Source of the DNA: Epiperipatus broadwayi
Taxonomy: Eukaryota; Onychophora; Udeonychophora; Euonychophora; Peripatidae
DNA length: 64,000 nt
Assembly: GCA_028023455.1 (NCBI GenBank)
Contig: JAQFVV010000112.1
Coordinates: 1,054,001 to 1,118,000 of the forward strand
Reading direction: 5' to 3'
Part shown: in pieces, positions 34,720-46,655 of the stretch
How positions within the stretch are numbered: position 1 is the first letter of the stretch
How the letters are laid out: each line of letters begins with the position of its first letter
The notes under the pieces: model-generated
What the model was told of the DNA's origin: nothing
Databases searched by the model: none
Seen by the model: the letters and a program-made list of their open reading frames with translations, nothing else
Translations under genes and position numbers: made by a program

Positions 34720-36547
34720 GTTGGTATATATGTAAAAAAAAAAAAGGTTAATGTTTCAAATTATTAGGAATACTGTAAGGCCCTAAAGATTTGCTCTTAT
34801 TAGTTTTACAAATAAATCAGTGAGCATAGTTGGCTTATCACTCACTTTGTTTTATCTTAGGCTTGTGGAGTTGAAGGCAGTTTGCAGATAAGTTAATATA
34901 CATATGTATATTTTGTAGTAATAATGTTATGCAGTATAAAACAATCTCAAAATACTAGTCAGACTATAAGGAAGTATTCTCGCATCACGAACCTTAAGAG
35001 TAAATCGATTAAACTTGAAATGTTTATTGTTTTATCAGCAGTCCATAAAAATAATTGGAACTGTGATAAGTGATTCATGATTAAACCCTTAGTTTCTCAA
35101 ACGAATCTTTAAAAAACAGGACAGAAAATGTACTTTTCCAAAAAAATGTTAAAAAATGTTTTGTACAAAGTCTATGTTCCTGGATCATGGGCTTATTCTA
35201 GAAAGGAAATAATTGCATTTGAGATCAGAAATCACTGATGGGTTAAACATTAGAATTCAGAAAAAATATTGTCATAGTCTTAATTTTTATTTATCCCCCA
35301 TAATATGAATTAACTATTTTGGAATAAAATAAAAGGCAGACTAAAATATTTTTATTAATAAAATAGGGACTTTTCTATTTTTTCATTACTTATAAACACA
35401 CATATATTATACTTTAATAGGAGAAACATAATTATTGTTCTTTGTAATGCAAATTTTAAAGTTCAATGCATTTTTCATAACTATTTTTGAAGGAAATGTA
35501 AAACAATTAGGCTACAGTAATAGTTGCATTATTTAAAATCTAAAAAGTTTAAAATTTGAATCATAAAAATAAAGCAAGTACGTTTTTATTACACAATTAA
35601 CCTCAGTGCATTTATTAAGGGCACAGTAGTAGCACATAAGCTACTATGCCTACAATCTAGGTTAATTAAACTTGAAGATTTTTTAAATTTCTAATCAAGT
35701 TTATGATAGTTAGTCTCATTTAAAATGTATTTTCTTATGACAATTATTGCAGTATTTCTCTTTGTCTGGCATCTTTTTCTGATATTGTCTGAAGAGACTG
35801 CCAGTTTAATTTTTAGAATATTGATGTATATATATATTTTTGCCACATTAAAGTAGAAATACTATCAAAGAAGACTTTCATATAACTTATAGTTTTTATA
35901 TATTTGTACTTGTAGATAGGGTAAAGAATGCTTTACCAACTTATAAATGTACATATTTGAAGTGGAATAAAATAGACTGTGTTATAATTTATTACAAAAT
36001 TTTTTGTAAAAGTTTATAAAAAAAAAGACCACATATAAAAAGTAAATTATTTCACGTTCATAGTAACTATAAATGGAATGATAAATAGAATGTTACAATT
36101 AATCGTAGATAGTAAGGGTTTAAATTTAACACATCAAAAAGTTACTTGAGTCTAGTTTTGGGAATATTTTTTTTTAAAATAGTGATTCCCACAAAAATAT
36201 TTGTCTTTTCCTGGAGTATAATAAAGATTGTTGCATTATTAAAATCAAACCATTTGTACTTTTAACCCAGGCCGACTGTCCATTTTTGTTTAATAAAAAA
36301 TTAAAATATCTATTATTTATCTTCTGCAAAAATCAGCTAGTTTTCCAATATATTCTTCATTGCAATTATGCAATTGTCTGATGTTTTTGATTTTGTTTAT
36401 GAGATGTATGGTCAAGATTCATTTTCATTATTAATTGCAGCTTCCAGCCACTACTAGGGCAATAATTTAACATTACAAATATGGTGGTATTGACAATATT
36501 AAATTGCTATAAAATACTGCCATCTTTGGATTTGTAAAGTTATCAAA

Positions 36548-36668
36548 AGCAATTCTCTTCAAACCTATTCCAAAACCATCTTTTTTAAGTTTGAATAATT
36601 ATGCTTATTGATAATGATGTTCTATCCTCATCTAGATTTGCTTCTGACTTATGGTTTTCAACAATAAG
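36548..36668 (-). repeat. Family-E dispersed repeat fragment
   Basis: Homologous to 48415-48530 and 63085-63200: AGCAATTCTCTTCAAACCTATTC and ACCATC.TTTTTAAG.TTGA are followed by a TTCTGACTTAT block. At the other two sites the last block is a decayed hammerhead-like core on the minus strand. Here the core is beyond recognition. Confidence 0.5.
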
Positions 36669-37119
36669 GTAGGAATTTAAAACTGGAACTCATATACTTA
36701 ACTAGTAATCACCTTTAATTTCTTTATACTATTAAACTGATAGCTTGAAATTTAAGAAACCCAAAAGTTTTGAAACCAGGCCAATTTGCTTGTATAATTA
36801 TTGTGACGGAGCAGTTCGTATCAATCGTCGTTTAAAGCAAAAAAAACAAATAAATAAATAAAACTAACTTTTAGTTGATCAAATTTAAATCTAAAATCAT
36901 TTTAAAATTATTTAAAAAAGAGTACTCGTTTGTGCTTAAAAAATATATTTCAAAATATTTTTCTGTTACCACTTATTTTTACTTTTTAATTAAAAACAAG
37001 CAAATGTGTTGATTACATTCCTGTCTCTTATTTTTATCAGTTCTAATTTAATTCTAAAAGCGGAGATTTAAGTATGTGTTGTTGTTTTAGTTAAAATAAT
37101 CCCTGGTTGGAATTCCTAA

Positions 37120-37693
37120 ATTAGATTGAGCGGGAGATTAAGATTTGTCCTGCCCTCAGGGGTAGAGTTCAAAAACAGGACACGTTTTCACGGGAAATTG
37201 AGTGTGGGTATAAATGACCCCAAAAATTTCAAGGATTATTCTAGAGAGCCTTGATCAAGTAAATTCCCCCCAAAAGGATTGGTTCTGCTTCTTATACATT
37301 CTAATTAACCTCATTCTACATTTGCAGTTCGGACATTTAATTTCTTTAAAAGCAAAATTTGTAGTTATTAAAACAATTTTGCTTTCGCCAAGCTGTTAAA
37401 ATACACTGCTATACGTCTTGTAAACAGCAATATGCATTGCTAATTTAAATAAGGACGAACCTCGGACTCTAAGCTGTTCTTTCGTGATGCCATGAAACTC
37501 TAACATAAGCTGGATTCCCAATTTACCTAGACACTTGCCTCCGTCATAAAGAGACGTCACCTGAAATATGAACTTATTAAAAGTGTGCACTCTTCAGAAA
37601 ACTACTTGAACTCTGCCTTACCGTAAGGTGAACTTTTTCTTATTCTTGCCAGGGTAAATAAATTGCTTTTAATTAAATCTCCGCTCAATCTAA
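37120..37693 (-). mobile_element. Transposon-like unit with short inverted ends and a coding-like minus strand
   Basis: The unit is bounded by TTAGATTGAGCGGGAGATTAA at the left and its near complement TTAAATCTCCGCTCAATCTAA at the right. A further AGCGGAGATTTAA end lies just outside at 37060. GC content is clearly raised. On the minus strand an acceptor-like TTTCAG near 37563 precedes VTSLYDGGKCLGKLGIQLML, then HGITKEQLRVRGSS. A donor-like GTAAGG (plus 37619) would end a preceding exon-like piece. I do not recognise this protein. It could be an unknown transposon's ORF or a captured exon. A 61-codon ORF on the plus strand is its complement. Confidence 0.45.
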
Positions 37694-38099
37694 TGCTAAA
37701 TATGATATAAAGTTGTATTAATTATTTTGATTATTTATTATCTGTATTTCCTTTTACTAGTATTTATAATGTGTCTTGGAATCTTAGTTTTAAGATTCCA
37801 AGTTGGTTTGCAATTTTCATTTATCAGAGGGTGCATTATGAGATTATATTTTATATTCCTAATATGGATTCTGTTTATTTCACTAACCTTTTATAAATGC
37901 TTTGGTAGTTTTCGTAATTTTTATATGCTCACCTGACCTTAGTTCTTATTGTAAAGTAATTAATTTTAAATACGTTTAGTTTGCGCTTTATGCAAACCAC
38001 AAATCTTTTTGCTGGTTATTTATCATCTTTATTGTTCTGGTTTTCTGAAAATAGAGATTTCTTTCTAGATTACATAAGATTGTAATCATATATATTTTT

Positions 38100-38960
38100 T
38101 ATTGTCTTGTATGTGAAATCAACCACATTTGCTTTAAAAGTAGCATTATGCGCAGCAGTCCTGCGGCGTTATAACGTCAGTAGTTAGAATGCTACTGATC
38201 TATTGTCCATGCTGGTTTCATTGATTTCCTACAAGACCATAACTGTTTTCATATCTCTGAATCAGGAAACTAGAGTTGCTTTTTTTTGTAATTTTATAAA
38301 TCGCCAGCAGGAAGATATTATCCTATCCATTTCTTATATTTTTAGGTGAGAGAATTTTGCTGCCAATGTGTTTAAGGTCTTCATGTTTGCCGTACTCTTG
38401 TGCACTCTCTGATAAATATGCATATTCAAATCTAAGTCACTTTTGTATTTGTGGCTAGATTTATTTTTGTCTTTTACATGTGTTTGAATTTTATCAGAGC
38501 GTGTACTCAGAACTTAGTTTGTCGATTCATTTGTAATTCATTTTCTTTGGAACTGGTTTTCTAATGATTTACTTGTCTCCTATTGAGACCTTTAATTATT
38601 ATTAGTTTTGGCCAATCGTTTGGTTGAGGATTCGCCAGTTTTAATTGTCTGTTTTTCTTTCATTCTAAATCATATTTTTCATTTGTTCTTGAGATAAATC
38701 AATCATCTTTGCTTTGAACATAGTATAAGATGCAGCTTCTACTGGTATATAATATTCTTGGTTCCAATACATTTTTCGGGCCTAGAAAAGCTCGCTGGTG
38801 CTGGTTTCGTTGATTTATTTCAAGAACGTATTGTTTTCATATCTGTGAATGAGAAAACCAATGTTTAGGTGAATTCTCAGCTGAAAGAAATTTGTTCTCT
38901 CCCTTTCTAATGTTCTATTAGAAGATCAGTCTGCTTGCCAGAGCATGGAATTTTAGTCTT
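38100..38960 (+). repeat. Old tandem duplication, ~590-bp period
   Basis: Segment 38115-38340 (AATCAACCACATTTGCTTT.AA, GCAGC, TGCTGGTTTCATTGATTT, CATATCTCTGAATCAGGAAA) recurs in the same order at 38693-38890 (AATCAATCATCTTTGCTTTGAA, GCAGC, TGCTGGTTTCGTTGATTT, CATATCTGTGAATGAGAAAA). The copies are well diverged. The content is slightly GC-richer than the surroundings, but no coding frame is evident on either strand. Confidence 0.6.
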
Positions 38961-39519
38961 TCTGGTGCATGCCTGAGCTAACCCTATTTCTCGTGTCATA
39001 AACTTATACTTCATAATTTATTTTGCTTTTAAATAAAATTTAAAATTTCTTTAAACTTAATTTGGCTGATGTTTGTCTTAGTGCTTTTAATTCTCAATTG
39101 TCTAAACAATCCATAAGATCTCTTGTTTCTCCCTGAATTTAGTCAGCGCAAACCTTCATCCTCATTCATTTTGATCATAATAAATAAATTTTCCATGTGA
39201 TATGATGTGATGTGTGTCCGTTACATTATATAGATCTGATATTAAGTCAGCAGCTATATATTTTTGTGTCTTCAGCTTATTATGCTAATTGGATGTTCAT
39301 TTGTATTTTTTTTTGGCTAGATTGATTGTTGCCAACAAAATATCACATGACTTTTTTTAGTAGGGAGAAGAGAATTATTTGAAAGCATATATCAAGAATA
39401 AGCTAAAAAATCGCAAAGTTTTGTAGATATATGACTTGAGAAGTTTTATTTTAGTATTATTAAGTATTTCAATAGTAAACACGTATATTGTGTATACTAA
39501 GAAGAGTTTATTTATTGAT

Positions 39520-40590
39520 TTAACATAATCATAGCAACAACAGTTCCAGAGAATTATGAGATTGATAGAAATGGAGATTTACAGTGCATTGATTATAAAA
39601 TGTAAATGAGTTAATTTATATAATCTGTTTCTTTGAAAGAGGGTTGCAGGACTCTTTTTTATTGATGGCGTTTGTATTATATTGGTGAAGTGCCACACCT
39701 CTCTGCCTGTACATTTCATATCATTTCTTTCTGAGCAGACAAATGCTAGCAGAGGTGGGTTCAAATATGTGACAATGCTTGGTTTTATGTTCGAAGAAAA
39801 TAGATCTAACTTCATATTAGTTTTAGCCTTATTGTACTGATATCTGTCTACTATTGTAGCAAGAAGAGCTCGCGATTTACCAAAGTAAATAACATTGCAG
39901 TTTGTGTTATTGCATGTGGTCTTGTACACAACCTGGAAACTTGCTCTGGGGGTAATTTGTCTTTAGTGTTGTTAATTAAGTGGTTCAGGGTGGAAGTGCG
40001 TGTGAAAACTTACTCTATATGTTTCCGAACAAATTTTGCTTATTCCATATGTTGAACCGGGAACATAAGATAGTGATATTCAGGGTTTTTCAGCTTCTAG
40101 CATAGATTTGTTTTTAATTTTGGCATAGCATGTTTTAATGATATTAATGAGCATTGTATGTATATATCTGATGTTGCATAAGTTCTTAATGTTTACTTAG
40201 GTGAATCCCGAGCCAATCTCACTACAAGGATAGCCCAGCACAGATTTCAGTACAATAGGCTAAAACTAATGTTGAAGTTAAATATATTTTTGTTGAATAT
40301 GAATCCAAATATAATCAATATTCAAATCCACTTCTATTAGCATTGTCTGTTCAGAGAGAAATGATATGAAATATAAAGTCAAAGAGGTCTGGCACATCAG
40401 CAATAATATGAAAGACATCAATAAGAAAGATTCCTACATTTCCTTTTCAAAAAAGTGGATTATGTAAATTAACTCATTTATATTTTATAATGAACATCCT
40501 GTAAATCTTCACTTCTATAAATCTCATAATTTTCTGGAACTATTTTGCTATGATTATGACTACAAGTTAGCATACTATGTCAGTAGAAGT
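39520..40590. mobile_element. Inverted pair of Penelope-like 3' ends (GIY-YIG on both arms)
   Basis: The minus strand from ~40165 to 39540 encodes a Penelope-like C-terminus. YVPGSTYGISKICSETYRV leads (with stops) to VVYKTTCNN, then VIYFGKSRALLAT (GIY-YIG), and ends KKSPATLFQRNRLYKLTHLHF. The plus strand from 40203 to ~40500 repeats the second half: ESRANLTTRIAQHR, and in a shifted frame KLTHLYFIMNIL. The non-coding 3' flanks (AACAACAGTTCCAGAGAATTATGAG at 39536 and its counterpart ~40530-40545) are also inverted copies. This divides into two 5'-truncated copies pointing outward, with their 5' ends facing near 40180. Penelope-like elements are known to form such inverted partial copies during reverse transcription. 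Both are dead. Confidence 0.75.
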
Positions 40591-40734
40591 TAGCATATTA
40601 TATTAAAATAATAAATAAGCTTTTTTTAGTATACACAATGTGCATTGCTTTAAGAAAAGTTAAAACATAGGGGGATTCGATAAGTATTTTTAAAGAAAGT
40701 GAATATAATAGTAATTTCAAGAAAACTCATTAAG

Positions 40735-41975
40735 AACTTTAACTGTCTGGAGAAAGTTGTATCACTGATCGTTTAGGGTAATTATGAATTTTTCTTAAAG
40801 AACTTTTCTTTAAATGCTGGCATAATAGATCTAGATTCCATTTACTGTTAAAATGTTTCAACAATAGAGTGTGGTACTATTAATGGGAATTTTTATTTGT
40901 TTTAACTTAATTGAAATGGGGGGGAGGGTATGGTGATAGATGTCTTTAAATGTATTTATTATTATTTATGTATATTTTTATGCATTTTTTTTTTGTTATA
41001 TTAAAATCAAAGTATATGAGATTAGTTCCCTCAATATGTTCTGCTTGATCTTGAAAGACAAATGGGAGGAACTTAGGAGGTTTAGTTCCGTTAAATGTTC
41101 CGACAATAAGCAACACAGGGACCTTATGTTGGAACCTAGTGTATAAGGATGCCTTGACGTCTGTAAGCAAACAACAGACACTTAGGCTGTCACTTAAGGT
41201 TAGAATTTAATTATGTAATGTAGAGGGTCAAGGTTTAAATTGGTGCTTAATAAAGGCCCATTATTAAGTGTAAGTTGACTAAGGCACACCTATTTGGACA
41301 GGTCTCCAAGAATATAACCCTGGGTCATGTCGTTCATAAGAGTTGTGCTTTGCATGTTATCTCTGAAAAGCTATAAAACATTATTAATGAGTAGAATTTA
41401 AAAAGGCAAAAGATTGGAATTAAAATTAAGTTTTATAATGGTTTTTTTTAATCAAAAGATTCGAGTCAGCCTTGAATATTTCAATAAAGGGAATTTGAAA
41501 AATATTAAGAGGGAGAATTAATATAATAAAAGTTTATAACCATACTCAAGTATTTTGTTTTAATTTAATTATTAGTTTACTAATTTAATATCCATTTGAT
41601 TCAAGTAAAGTCCGTGTACTATTACATTTTAAAATATCTTTAATGATTGCCATATGTAAATAAATAATCACCATGATTGCTGAACGTTCTTCACAATCTG
41701 GTGCTAGGCTATATGTCTAGTGGTGCCCTTGTCCGGCCACCATATTTTTGTAATCTTCATAAAATTGCAGACACAGGGTCAAAATGTAGTGGCACATAGA
41801 GTAGAGAAAGAAAAGAGTTGTAATTAAATTAAAATAAGTAAAAATTCCCATTAATAGTTTCACATTCTATTGTTGAAACATTTTAACAGTTAATGGAATC
41901 TAGATCTACTACACCAATATTTAAAGAAAAGTTCATAATTATCTTGATTGATCAGTGGTACAAGTTTCTCCAGAA
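40735..41975. mobile_element. Element bounded by ~200-bp inverted repeats, unknown class
   Basis: 40735-40915 is the inverted counterpart of 41800-42000. Shared strings include AGATCTAGATTCCATT, TGTTAAAATGTTTCAACAATAGA and ACTATTAATGGGAATTTTTA. The right arm on the minus strand carries an open frame (41890-42072) containing NFNLLEKLVPLINQDNYELF, which looks protein-like although I cannot name it. The left arm retains a broken version of it. The ~0.9-kb interior is GC-richer with no recognised frame. The layout resembles the Penelope-like inverted units in this intron, but I see no GIY-YIG or RT motif. Confidence 0.5.
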
Positions 41976-43295
41976 GGTTAAAGTTGTCATATGAATTTTC
42001 TTGAGATGACTGGCGTGAATCCTTCGATGTTCCTTTGGTGTTCTTTTGATTTCCTCGGCTAACTCTGCACATCCTTATTTCTCTTGGTTAACTTTCACAC
42101 TGGTAGCTTCAGATGGTAAAAGGAGACATAATTGTGTAAGGGGAAAGTTCTGATGTCCCTTAGCGGGAAAACATTTTCTCGGTGCTGTTAATTTATATTT
42201 TGATTTTTTTTCATGAGTACAAGTTCAAGCCAAGTCAAAAGCCAAGTAAGTTAAGTAAAAGGAAACTCCATAATTTATATGTTTAGTTTTCTTTCATGAA
42301 CCGGATTCACACCTATTATTTTATTTTTAATCATTTTTAGCGATCCAATTTTTGTCCTTTTTTGGACATACTTTTTTTTTTTCAATTAGTGAAAATTTTT
42401 AGATGAATTAGTGCAATAGATTGCCAAATACTTTTAATATCTGAAGTTTCAACAATAGAGCTAATTACCGACAAAAATCTAATCTTTTTCTTTCTCCCCA
42501 CCCATAGGTTTCCAAGAATTAGAATTAAGAAAAGAAAAAAAACTTTATTAAAAAAAAAACTCTCAAGATCTTATTTTTATTTATTTTAATAATAATTAAA
42601 CTGAAGGATTACTGATTCCTTTGAGATAAATAATAAAAAAACTTAAAATAATATTTCAAAAATTGTTATTTTAAACTAATATAACAGATACGCAATTTTA
42701 ATAAAATAAAAACGTGTGTATATATCTATGAGCTGGCAGATAATATCAGCTCATTACTTTTGAATTATTATAAAGTAACTGAACTTTTCACATTCTGATA
42801 GTACAGTTAATATTGATATAGGACTGCTTATTCAGTGAATTCTTTCTTTTAATTCCCATGTCTGTTTAATATCCATGATTTGGTCAGTAATACTAATCTA
42901 ACACCATTTATTATTAAAATAATAATTACCTTAATTGAATCAGATATGATCTTAAAGATCTATGATATATTGAAGTAAAAGGTACATGGAAAAGTAGAAA
43001 AAAATACAGGGGAACTGTTTGAATCTGAAGAACAAAGCAAATGGAAAAACAAGCTGAAAATAACTTGCAGAAATTTCCTTTTAGTTGATAACCGAAAATT
43101 GTGTACTTTTTCAATTTTTACTAATAATATTAGATGACATTCTTTTGTGAAAAATTTGAATAATGATTAGAAGTTGAATTCTAGGATCCTTCTTACCATT
43201 AGTAGGGTAATTTCAGATTGCACCCACAGTACGTTTCAGTGAAAAGATAGCCGTTACTTTTTGTAAGATGCCTGAAATGTCGTCTCTGATATTAA

Positions 43296-43690
43296 TTCAT
43301 CTGTTACATAGTGATGTAGTTTAGTTATTCACCGTAAATATTTTAAGGTACTTGCATGTCTGAATCACAAGTTATGAAACATGACATTATATTTTATATC
43401 TTCTTAGATCATTTTTCAGTATATTCTTTCTGCCATCACAAAATTCTTGCAAAGTACTTGTAAAACTTCTTGCAATTCATTGTTGCACTACCACACACAC
43501 ATTTCAAAGATTTCAGTAACAGTTTTTTAAAACAGAGTTTAATGTTAGTATGTTGTTCCATTTTGGGTTAAGATACAAAACACACTATCTTATTGTAGTT
43601 TATAACTCATGATCCAGACAAATTAGTGTCTTTGAATTTCTATGATGAATAGCTAATCCATATCACTATGTAATGCGTATTATTCAAATG
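43296..43690. repeat. Inverted repeat with ~105-bp arms
   Basis: 43310-43410 (GTTACATAGTGATGTAG..TTAGTTATTCACC, TGTCTGAATCACAAGTTATGA) is complementary in order to 43575-43690 (CATGATCCAGACA, GATGAATAGCTAATCCATATCACTATGTAA). A third partial copy is at 32395-32475. No function is apparent. A CACACACA stretch lies in the spacer at 43491. Confidence 0.6.
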
Positions 43691-43859
43691 CAGCATTGCA
43701 GACAGTTTGGAAGGAAAACCAATCATTTTTTTTAATGGACCTACTGTGTATGTTCTCTACAAATTGAAAGATTATATATCTTCTGCTTATGTTATAAAAT
43801 ACTGAGAGAAGTGCTAAAGCTTGTAACAAAAGTCTGGAAATTACACTGCTGCATTCAAC

Positions 43860-44130
43860 AAAAAAATTGGAAATTTAGTAAATTCAGGATTACACAATGC
43901 AATTCAATCTAGGAAACGGCAGTTCATTTGCAACCATGAATTCACATGGTATTTGATATTAGGAATATGCAGAGCAGATAAAGCCTGGTATATGAATTGT
44001 AGTTAAATCTAAGAGTACACAGTGAAACAAGTCAGGAATATACAGTTGAATTGCAGTACAGATGAAGCTTAGAATACAAGAAAGGCACAGAACCCATTGT
44101 ATTTAAAGCTAGAAATACACAATGCCATCT
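43860..44130. repeat. Degenerate minisatellite, ~40-50-bp units
   Basis: A motif of the form (A/C)TAGGAATAcaCA(A/G)TGcA recurs about seven times (43881, 43906, 43958, 44010, 44034, 44078, 44108) at irregular spacing of roughly 25-50 bp. The units share a following AATTCAATT/TTGTAGTTAAAT-like filler. It is an old, eroded tandem array. Confidence 0.55.
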
Positions 44131-44934
44131 AGATAATGCTAATAGTGCATCTGCTAGTACACTAATAAAATTTGAATAGTATCCTCATGTTTTGTAAAAA
44201 AAAAAAATTTATAATTGTATTTATTGTGATCTTTTATTCCTGTTCAAATTATATTTTACTTACGTAATAAACGTTACACAATTTTTTGTTATTGTAATAC
44301 TTTTTCTTTAAATTTTCCAATATGGTTGTAAGATTTGGTGATAGTAAACCAGTATCCTTGTCTCATTATACAGAAAAATTCTATTCTCATTAAATTGTTT
44401 CTGTAAATAAAAAATTAGCAGCCCATTAAACTATTATGGGTTCTATTTTCAGTAAAATCATATGCTCCAAAGCAAGCTATCCTTATTATTTAATGGCTAA
44501 TTAATTTAATAGATAAAAATTTTTAATTTGTTTAGATAAAACTAAATAACTGTTTAGCATCAAATTATGACAATGCATATGTCAATATATTCTCTATATT
44601 TACGATTGAGATGTTAACTATGTTAAGTCTATTATCATTATGGAGTTGTTGTTTTTTTTTATCAATACAGTATATACATTTGTAGATAATACTTATTTTA
44701 TTGTTATGTTCATTGGTTTATATTATTATTAAATAGTATAGTAATTAATATTTTAAATTATAGAGCATATATAAGCCATCCCTTTTTTTTAATTGGAAAA
44801 TTTTTATTACAATTAATATTTTGGTCAAACCTTGCTGACCATCTGCAGAATAAGAAAATTACAAAGAAAAATTGAAAATTGAAAGTAAAACATAATAATG
44901 ATTTAAATAACCAATTTAACTATAACTACAGCTT

Positions 44935-45115
44935 AGTATAGAACACAACATTTCAAGGGATATTATTTTCCTCTTCTTCAGATATTACTGGCTTAATCAG
45001 TGATAGTATTAGGATGAGAATTGAACTAGTGATTTTAGATTTGAGAATACTGAATTTAAAGTGAAACTCTAAACAATTAAGCTATTCTGTTAAAGGTAAC
45101 AGTCAGTAGAAATTT
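44935..45115 (-). mobile_element. tRNA-derived SINE with hammerhead-like core
   Basis: On the minus strand ATAGCTTAATTGTTTAGAG (near 45091) resembles a pol III A box. AGTTCAATTCT (near 45026) resembles a B box, about 70 nt downstream. Past it, CTGAAGA (plus 44975-44981) is followed by AAGAGG...CCCTT, a 5-bp stem II with a bulge, then GAAAT (plus 44950-44954) and GTTGTG. This satisfies CUGANGA-stemII-GAAA, although stems I and III are weak. It suggests a SINE whose body derives from a ribozyme-bearing retroelement. Confidence 0.5.
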
Positions 45116-45233
45116 TATATACTTATCTATGAGAGTCCTAATTTCTTAATTTTTTTCTTTTTAGGGGTAGGATTAATAAGTAGTTTCTAAACATGGATTA
45201 ACATACTAGACTAATTTTATCAAAATAGCTTAG

Positions 45234-45310
45234 TTGGTTAGGTATCACCTTAAATGTAATGTTTATGAAATTAAAGTTCACTTGTTCTATTTCTATGCTA
45301 GTACTAATTC
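45234..45310 (+). repeat. tRNA-like SINE head fragment
   Basis: TAGCTTAGTTGG at 45236-45247 matches the pol III A-box consensus (TRGCNNAGYNGG) exactly. AGTTCACTTGTTC near 45274 is a weak B box. It is not a tRNA gene: there is no anticodon arm or acceptor pairing. It is probably the head of the same kind of SINE as at 44.9 kb, in opposite orientation. Confidence 0.4.
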
Positions 45311-45437
45311 TGGTTAGATCAGCAGCTTATGAAAAAGAGTAAAATAACATACTGGAGCCACGATATCCATTCTATTTTGTTCCAGGTCTTCATCGTGTAT
45401 ATTGTATATCACACATAATAGCTCACATTTTATTGAT

Positions 45438-46240
45438 AAACTTTGATTAGAATAAAATTCATAATGTTTATTGAATGGCAGGTGTACAGTATTTTCCAAC
45501 ACATATATATAATACAGATGATTTTCTATATGTATAACATTAAGATCACACTATAAATAAAATTTTAACAAAATAATAATATAGTTATTAATAATAAATT
45601 GAAGAGACACATTTACATATTTTTTATTGAAAGTATGTTTATTCATTTACTGAAAAAATAAGAAAAAAAACTTGCTGCACTATATTTTTTTTTATAAATA
45701 AAATGAATAACGAAATGTTTAACTTTCCTCGCAATTAAAACACTCGTAGTAATATTTTTTTTTTTTCAATAACTTTTTCTCTTATAGAAATGTAATTGTC
45801 TTGTTATCAAGAAACTATGATCTCTAAATGTTTTGATGTTTTTAAATCAGTATCAATTTTAAATTTATTCTTAAATTTTGTAAAACTTTTAGCATTATAC
45901 TTAAAAAACATTTTATGTAAAACACTGCACATCAGATTCAGAAAGAATAATAAAAGAAGAATAAAATGTACATGCTTTTAACATAAAGACATTTTTGTCA
46001 ATTGCCGGCATATTGTAAAATTTATTTATAAATTTTAATATTTTTTTTAAAACATCATATATTGCGCTGAGACAGAAAAATGACTGCCTAACATGTATAA
46101 TAAAATGTATTAAATTAACGAATTTTAATGTAAATTTTTATTTGTTTATTTACACTTTTGTTTATCTGTTTATATATATATTTTTTGTATAGCCTATATT
46201 GATACTATGTTGTTTATGGCTTCACTTTATCATTCAAAAC
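45438..46240 (+). repeat. Dispersed ~0.7-kb repeat, copy 2
   Basis: This copy is the direct-orientation partner of 26456-27185 and shows the same ordered landmarks, from TTTATTGAATGGCAGGTGTACAG at the left to AAAAATGACTGCC and ATGGCTTCACTTTAT at the right. It lies in a different intron. Divergence between copies is moderate, with indels mainly in AT runs. No coding signal is present. The 61-codon ORF at 45796-45981 is not shared intact with the other copy. Confidence 0.7.
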
Positions 46241-46655
46241 ATTGTGTTCTATAATAATCTGCATGTTATTACAAACATTGAATTTATTTGGAAAAATATA
46301 AATATAATTTGAATTTTTTTTAAAAACATTTAGTAATTAAACTATTTGATGAAAATAATTTAACATGCCATATAAATCAATAAATAATAATTTCTGTGTA
46401 TAATAACTTGACAATTTTAACAAGTTCACAAATAAATTATAGCTTATCAAATATATAATGCTGATAATATGTCTATCTACAGAACAACCAAGTCTGAAAG
46501 CTTTAGTATAATAATTCACAAGCTAGATTCCCAAGGAAGCATTTAGTTGAACTTGCAAATAATATTCACTATCTTATATTATTGTTAATCTTTTTGTCAT
46601 TTTTTATCTGACAAATAGATTACTGTTTATATAAGATTGCAAATTTATTTAAATG

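Noticed and set aside
35785-35815. Another hammerhead-like core (CTGAAGA...CCAGTTTAAT)
   Set aside because: The GAAA box and cleavage triplet are missing; similarity to family C is too weak to claim.
45234-45310. Genuine tRNA gene
   Set aside because: Only box-like strings are present; no acceptor stem, anticodon arm or T arm can be folded.
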